IMG/VR virus record: IMGVR_UViG_3300025121_000090
Location: 1 to 39,028 of that record
Length of the DNA stretch: 39,028 bases
Reading direction: 5' to 3' (one strand)
Source of the DNA: a virus
Shown here: one piece after another, positions 36,413 through 39,028 of the stretch
Layout: the number at the start of each line of letters is the position of its first letter
Numbering within the stretch: the first letter of the stretch is position 1
Translations under genes and position numbers: made by a program
The notes under the pieces: model-generated
The model's database searches: none
What the model was told of the DNA's origin: nothing
What the model saw: only the letters and a program-made list of their open reading frames with translations

Positions 36413-38871
36413 GCAGTATAATTTTTGATGCCTCGTTAAATACCGTACAACTCGAAACTGCTATCCGTAACAGCAATAAAACTGTTAAAGATTGGGCTAA
36501 AAATGTCGAGAAGCAAGGCAATATCGTTGATCAAGGACTCAATAAGACAACAAAAAGTTTTAAACAAGCCATATCTGAGCAGAAAACTCTTATCAAATCT
36601 ATTGAACAGGACGTTAAGAGGCTTCAGAAAGCCTATGATGATGCAACGGCAGGACGGAGTAAAATGGCTGCTGCTGGTGAATTAAAATCAGTAAAAAGAG
36701 CACTCGCAGAAGAACAGGCTCAACTTGCTAAATTACAGAAACAACAGATTGAAGGGAATGTTCAGATTGAAAAATCATCCACCGGGATTATAGATAAGAT
36801 AGGCAGGATGGCACTTGCTTATATTTCCGTTCAGGCGGTAGTTAAGGTATTGAAAGAAACTGTATTAGCATTTTTTACAAAGTCACAGGAAGGAGTTGAA
36901 CTGCTTGAACGTAAGATTTCAGGATTAAAGGCCGCAGTCGGTGTCCTGCAGGGTGAATTTATAAAGTTAGGCAAGTCAATGGTCGGCGAAAAAGGCGATG
37001 AGGTAACTCCTTGGGGAACCAGAATAGTAAACGGATTAAGATTAATTTCCACAACTGCAAATTTTATTCCCGGAGTAAGAAAATATTTTGATGAATTGGC
37101 AGAATCAATGAATGATGCTGGCAAAGCTGCTGAAAACTATACACGAATACAGCAGGAATTAGAAGATGCTGAGCGTGCAATGATAGTTCCGAGGGCTGAG
37201 GCTAATGCAGAAATTGTTAAGGCTCGGCTACTTTATGCCGATGATACAAAGAGTCCTGAAAAAAGAATTGCAGCACTTGAAAAGGCTCTTGATCTTGAGA
37301 ATAAAACAGCTGCAAAAGAGATTGAACATCAAAAAAGAAAAATAATATTAATTTCTTTAGGCAATGATAAGTTGGAAAAACGCGGACAACTCACAGATGA
37401 TGACAGGAAAAAATTGGAAGAAGCTATTGCGGAGGAAACTAATCTACAAACAGAAAGCAACCAGAGACAGGTGCGGGCAACAAATAGCTTAATGGCTGCT
37501 AGGAAAGAGTTATATGATTCTGAAAAACAAAAAGCAAAGGAAGCTCTCGAAGCCATTAAAAAAGAATATAATAAAATAGATGAAATACTTGAAAGAATTG
37601 ATCCGGGGAAAGGATTTTCATTACTCAACAGAGCTTTATTAAGGAGAAGAAAAACACCGGCTACCGGATCGGAACTTACCAAAGAGGGTCCTGATAATTT
37701 TATATTAGCTGCCGGTAGTATCGAGTGGTATAAGAAAATGCAAAAAGCCATTGCGGAAAATGACAAGAAGCAAATTGACATATTAAATGAACAACTGGAT
37801 TTAAGAAACCAGATAGTCAATGCCGCTGCTGATTTGGTTTACCAGATCGGTGAACAAATTGGACTTGACGAGAAGTCAATGGTATTATTGAACAGCTCGC
37901 TGGATACGTTTATTGCAATGGCTTCCGGGAATCCTGCTGCAATAGTAAGCGCAGCAGGTAGAATGCTCGCCGGGATAATAGCACAGATCCCAACTTCTGC
38001 AATGAGATTCGAGGTTCAAATAGAACACATTAATCAGTTATTAAAAGAACAACAGAGATTAATCGAGCTATCAGAACGAAAGGGAGGTATTGGTGAAGCA
38101 AGGCAAGGGGAAATAAATATTTTAAAAGATCAACTTGCAGTGCAGGAGTCACGGCTTGCTAAGTTACAGAAAAGATATAATAGCTTCTGGCAATTATCAT
38201 CAGCGGCACAAAATAAAGTATGGGAGCAAATTAAAGAATTAAACATAATAATACAGGAAACAGAGAACGCAATAGCAGATGCAGATCAATCGCTAACTGA
38301 TTTCCTCACGGGAGGCATAACGGAAAATACTATTGCAGATGTTATTACTCAGGGATTCCAGGAAGGGAAAACATCAGTTGATGATTTTGCTGATTACATG
38401 AACCAGGTGTTAATTGATGCTGTAATGAACGTATTTACCGATTCGCTTCTTTCAAGTCCAAAAATGAAAGTATACATGGAATGGCTAAGAGGGGCAATGA
38501 CAGGAGGGATAACCGAGGCCGAAAAAGAAGAGAACGCTCGAAGGATAGCGGAAATTGCAGCTGAAAACAAAAAGGCTTATGAGGCTATGACAAGTGGATT
38601 AAATATAGGTGATAATATTGTTATAAATAAAGGCCTTTCAATGGGCATTCAAAGACAGATCACGGAGCAGACAGGAACGGAATTAGCAAGTTTGTTCAGG
38701 AGATTTGCAGATGATAATCGTACTACAAAAGATTATACTTTGGCAGGATTACAAAATTTGACAAAAATAGAAGCGAATACTTTTCAGACCGTGGTGGAAC
38801 TTCAGAAAGCAGTAACAGAACTTCAATCAATAAATAGTAATACTAAACAATCGGCGGTAGCAGGATTTTAA
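36409..38871 (+). CDS. Tape measure protein
   Basis: 820 residues, the largest gene in the window, Lys/Glu/Gln-rich and predominantly coiled coil (QKTLIKSIEQDVKRLQKAYD, EEQAQLAKLQKQQ, ALEKALDLENKTAAKEIEHQ). A hydrophobic region around residues 480-525 (LDTFIAMASGNPAAIVSAAG) could be the membrane-active or pore-forming part. Tape measures set tail length at about 1.5 angstrom per residue, giving a tail of roughly 120 nm (inferred). Starts with ATGA overlap with the chaperone frame. Confidence 0.82.
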   Translation: MSSIIFDASLNTVQLETAIRNSNKTVKDWAKNVEKQGNIVDQGLNKTTKSFKQAISEQKTLIKSIEQDVKRLQKAYDDATAGRSKMAAAGELKSVKRALAEEQAQLAKLQKQQIEGNVQIEKSSTGIIDKIGRMALAYISVQAVVKVLKETVLAFFTKSQEGVELLERKISGLKAAVGVLQGEFIKLGKSMVGEKGDEVTPWGTRIVNGLRLISTTANFIPGVRKYFDELAESMNDAGKAAENYTRIQQELEDAERAMIVPRAEANAEIVKARLLYADDTKSPEKRIAALEKALDLENKTAAKEIEHQKRKIILISLGNDKLEKRGQLTDDDRKKLEEAIAEETNLQTESNQRQVRATNSLMAARKELYDSEKQKAKEALEAIKKEYNKIDEILERIDPGKGFSLLNRALLRRRKTPATGSELTKEGPDNFILAAGSIEWYKKMQKAIAENDKKQIDILNEQLDLRNQIVNAAADLVYQIGEQIGLDEKSMVLLNSSLDTFIAMASGNPAAIVSAAGRMLAGIIAQIPTSAMRFEVQIEHINQLLKEQQRLIELSERKGGIGEARQGEINILKDQLAVQESRLAKLQKRYNSFWQLSSAAQNKVWEQIKELNIIIQETENAIADADQSLTDFLTGGITENTIADVITQGFQEGKTSVDDFADYMNQVLIDAVMNVFTDSLLSSPKMKVYMEWLRGAMTGGITEAEKEENARRIAEIAAENKKAYEAMTSGLNIGDNIVINKGLSMGIQRQITEQTGTELASLFRRFADDNRTTKDYTLAGLQNLTKIEANTFQTVVELQKAVTELQSINSNTKQSAVAGF

Positions 38872-38872
38872 T

Positions 38873-39028
38873 ATGTACACACTTAACGGCATAGATTTAT
38901 TCAATACTTACAATATCCGGGCAGGGCATTCACCGGGTTCAAATATTGCTATTCAGAACTGTTTCAACATGCCGGAAAGAGCAGGAGAATGTTTTCATGA
39001 ATGGGGCGATGAGTCAGGCGTGGAGCCG
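38873..39028 (+). CDS. Distal tail-like protein, 3' truncated by window edge
   Basis: 52 codons visible from the ATG at 38873, 1 nt after the tape measure stop. The sequence (MYTLNGIDLFNTYNIRAG) begins with a beta pattern as in distal tail (Dit-like) proteins, which commonly follow the tape measure gene. Too little is visible to be sure. Confidence 0.6.
   Translation, partial: MYTLNGIDLFNTYNIRAGHSPGSNIAIQNCFNMPERAGECFHEWGDESGVEP

Noticed and set aside
37329-37820. Minus-strand open frame of 163 codons opposite the tape measure gene.
   Set aside because: Serine- and leucine-rich translation typical of the reverse complement of a Lys/Glu-rich coiled-coil gene. No promoter or start context.
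1-39028. CRISPR arrays, insertion sequences, reverse transcriptase or diversity-generating repeats, integrase and att sites.
   Set aside because: No direct-repeat array with regular spacers, no transposase or integrase motif, and no template/variable repeat pair seen. Parts of the phage outside the window could contain them.

Overview
The window looks like part of the genome of a tailed phage (or prophage) of a Bacteroidota host. Intergenic promoters match the Bacteroidota form (TTTG, about 20 nt, TAnnTTTG). Start codons sit behind A-rich stretches rather than clear Shine-Dalgarno boxes. The gene order is that of a long, non-contractile-tailed phage with a lambda-E-type capsid and a short tape measure. 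All genes but one lie on the plus strand, many with ATGA or TGATG overlaps.

Layout. 1-1000: end of a coiled-coil/membrane gene and a secreted protein, closed by strong hairpin terminators. 1.1-6.2 kb: small early-type genes and a recombination set (YqaJ-type exonuclease, a protein with an SSB-like tail, DUF1367-like, NinG-like, small DNA-binding proteins). 6.2-9.1 kb: DNA methyltransferase and a replication module (DUF4373-type initiator carrying iteron-like repeats, a DnaA domain IV-like protein). 9.1-12.8 kb: a run of short accessory genes. 12.8-17.4 kb: a ParB remnant interrupted by an HNH gene, then small terminase, large terminase with an intein, and portal. 17.4-28.4 kb: an 11-kb nucleotide-sugar and glycosyltransferase island between portal and head-morphogenesis gene. 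28.4-39 kb: minor head protein, ParB-like gene, one minus-strand gene, scaffold-like protein, capsid, connectors, tail tube, frameshifted tail chaperone, tape measure, and the start of a distal tail gene.

Three observations stand out. (1) At least six intergenic leaders (1118-1503, 7044-7190, 12791-12909, 18416-18564, 24508-24650, 29416-29570) share one architecture with unrelated primary sequences. Each has a TAnnTTTG promoter, then one strand of a 9-15 bp stem ending 0-1 nt before an ATG, a reading frame (14-42 codons in five copies, 89 in one), and the other strand of the stem downstream. In four copies a second 10-15 bp stem is interleaved with the first (A-B-A'-B', pseudoknot order), directly upstream of the next gene. 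Complementarity kept despite sequence divergence argues for a real structured-RNA family that I do not recognise. (2) The terminase intein (267 residues) contains a complete 183-codon HNH endonuclease gene in a different reading frame, while the terminase frame stays open throughout. (3) The sugar island carries two DegT-fold PLP enzymes with His in place of the Schiff-base Lys. One has the Cys spacing of the [2Fe-2S] 3-dehydrases (RfbH/E1). They are accompanied by a very short split transketolase, an SDR, and GT11 and GT10 fucosyltransferase-like enzymes. I infer that the island makes and transfers a 3,6-dideoxy or branched sugar.

No tRNA, rRNA, CRISPR array or insertion sequence was recognised, and no gene-free stretch exceeds 300 bases.
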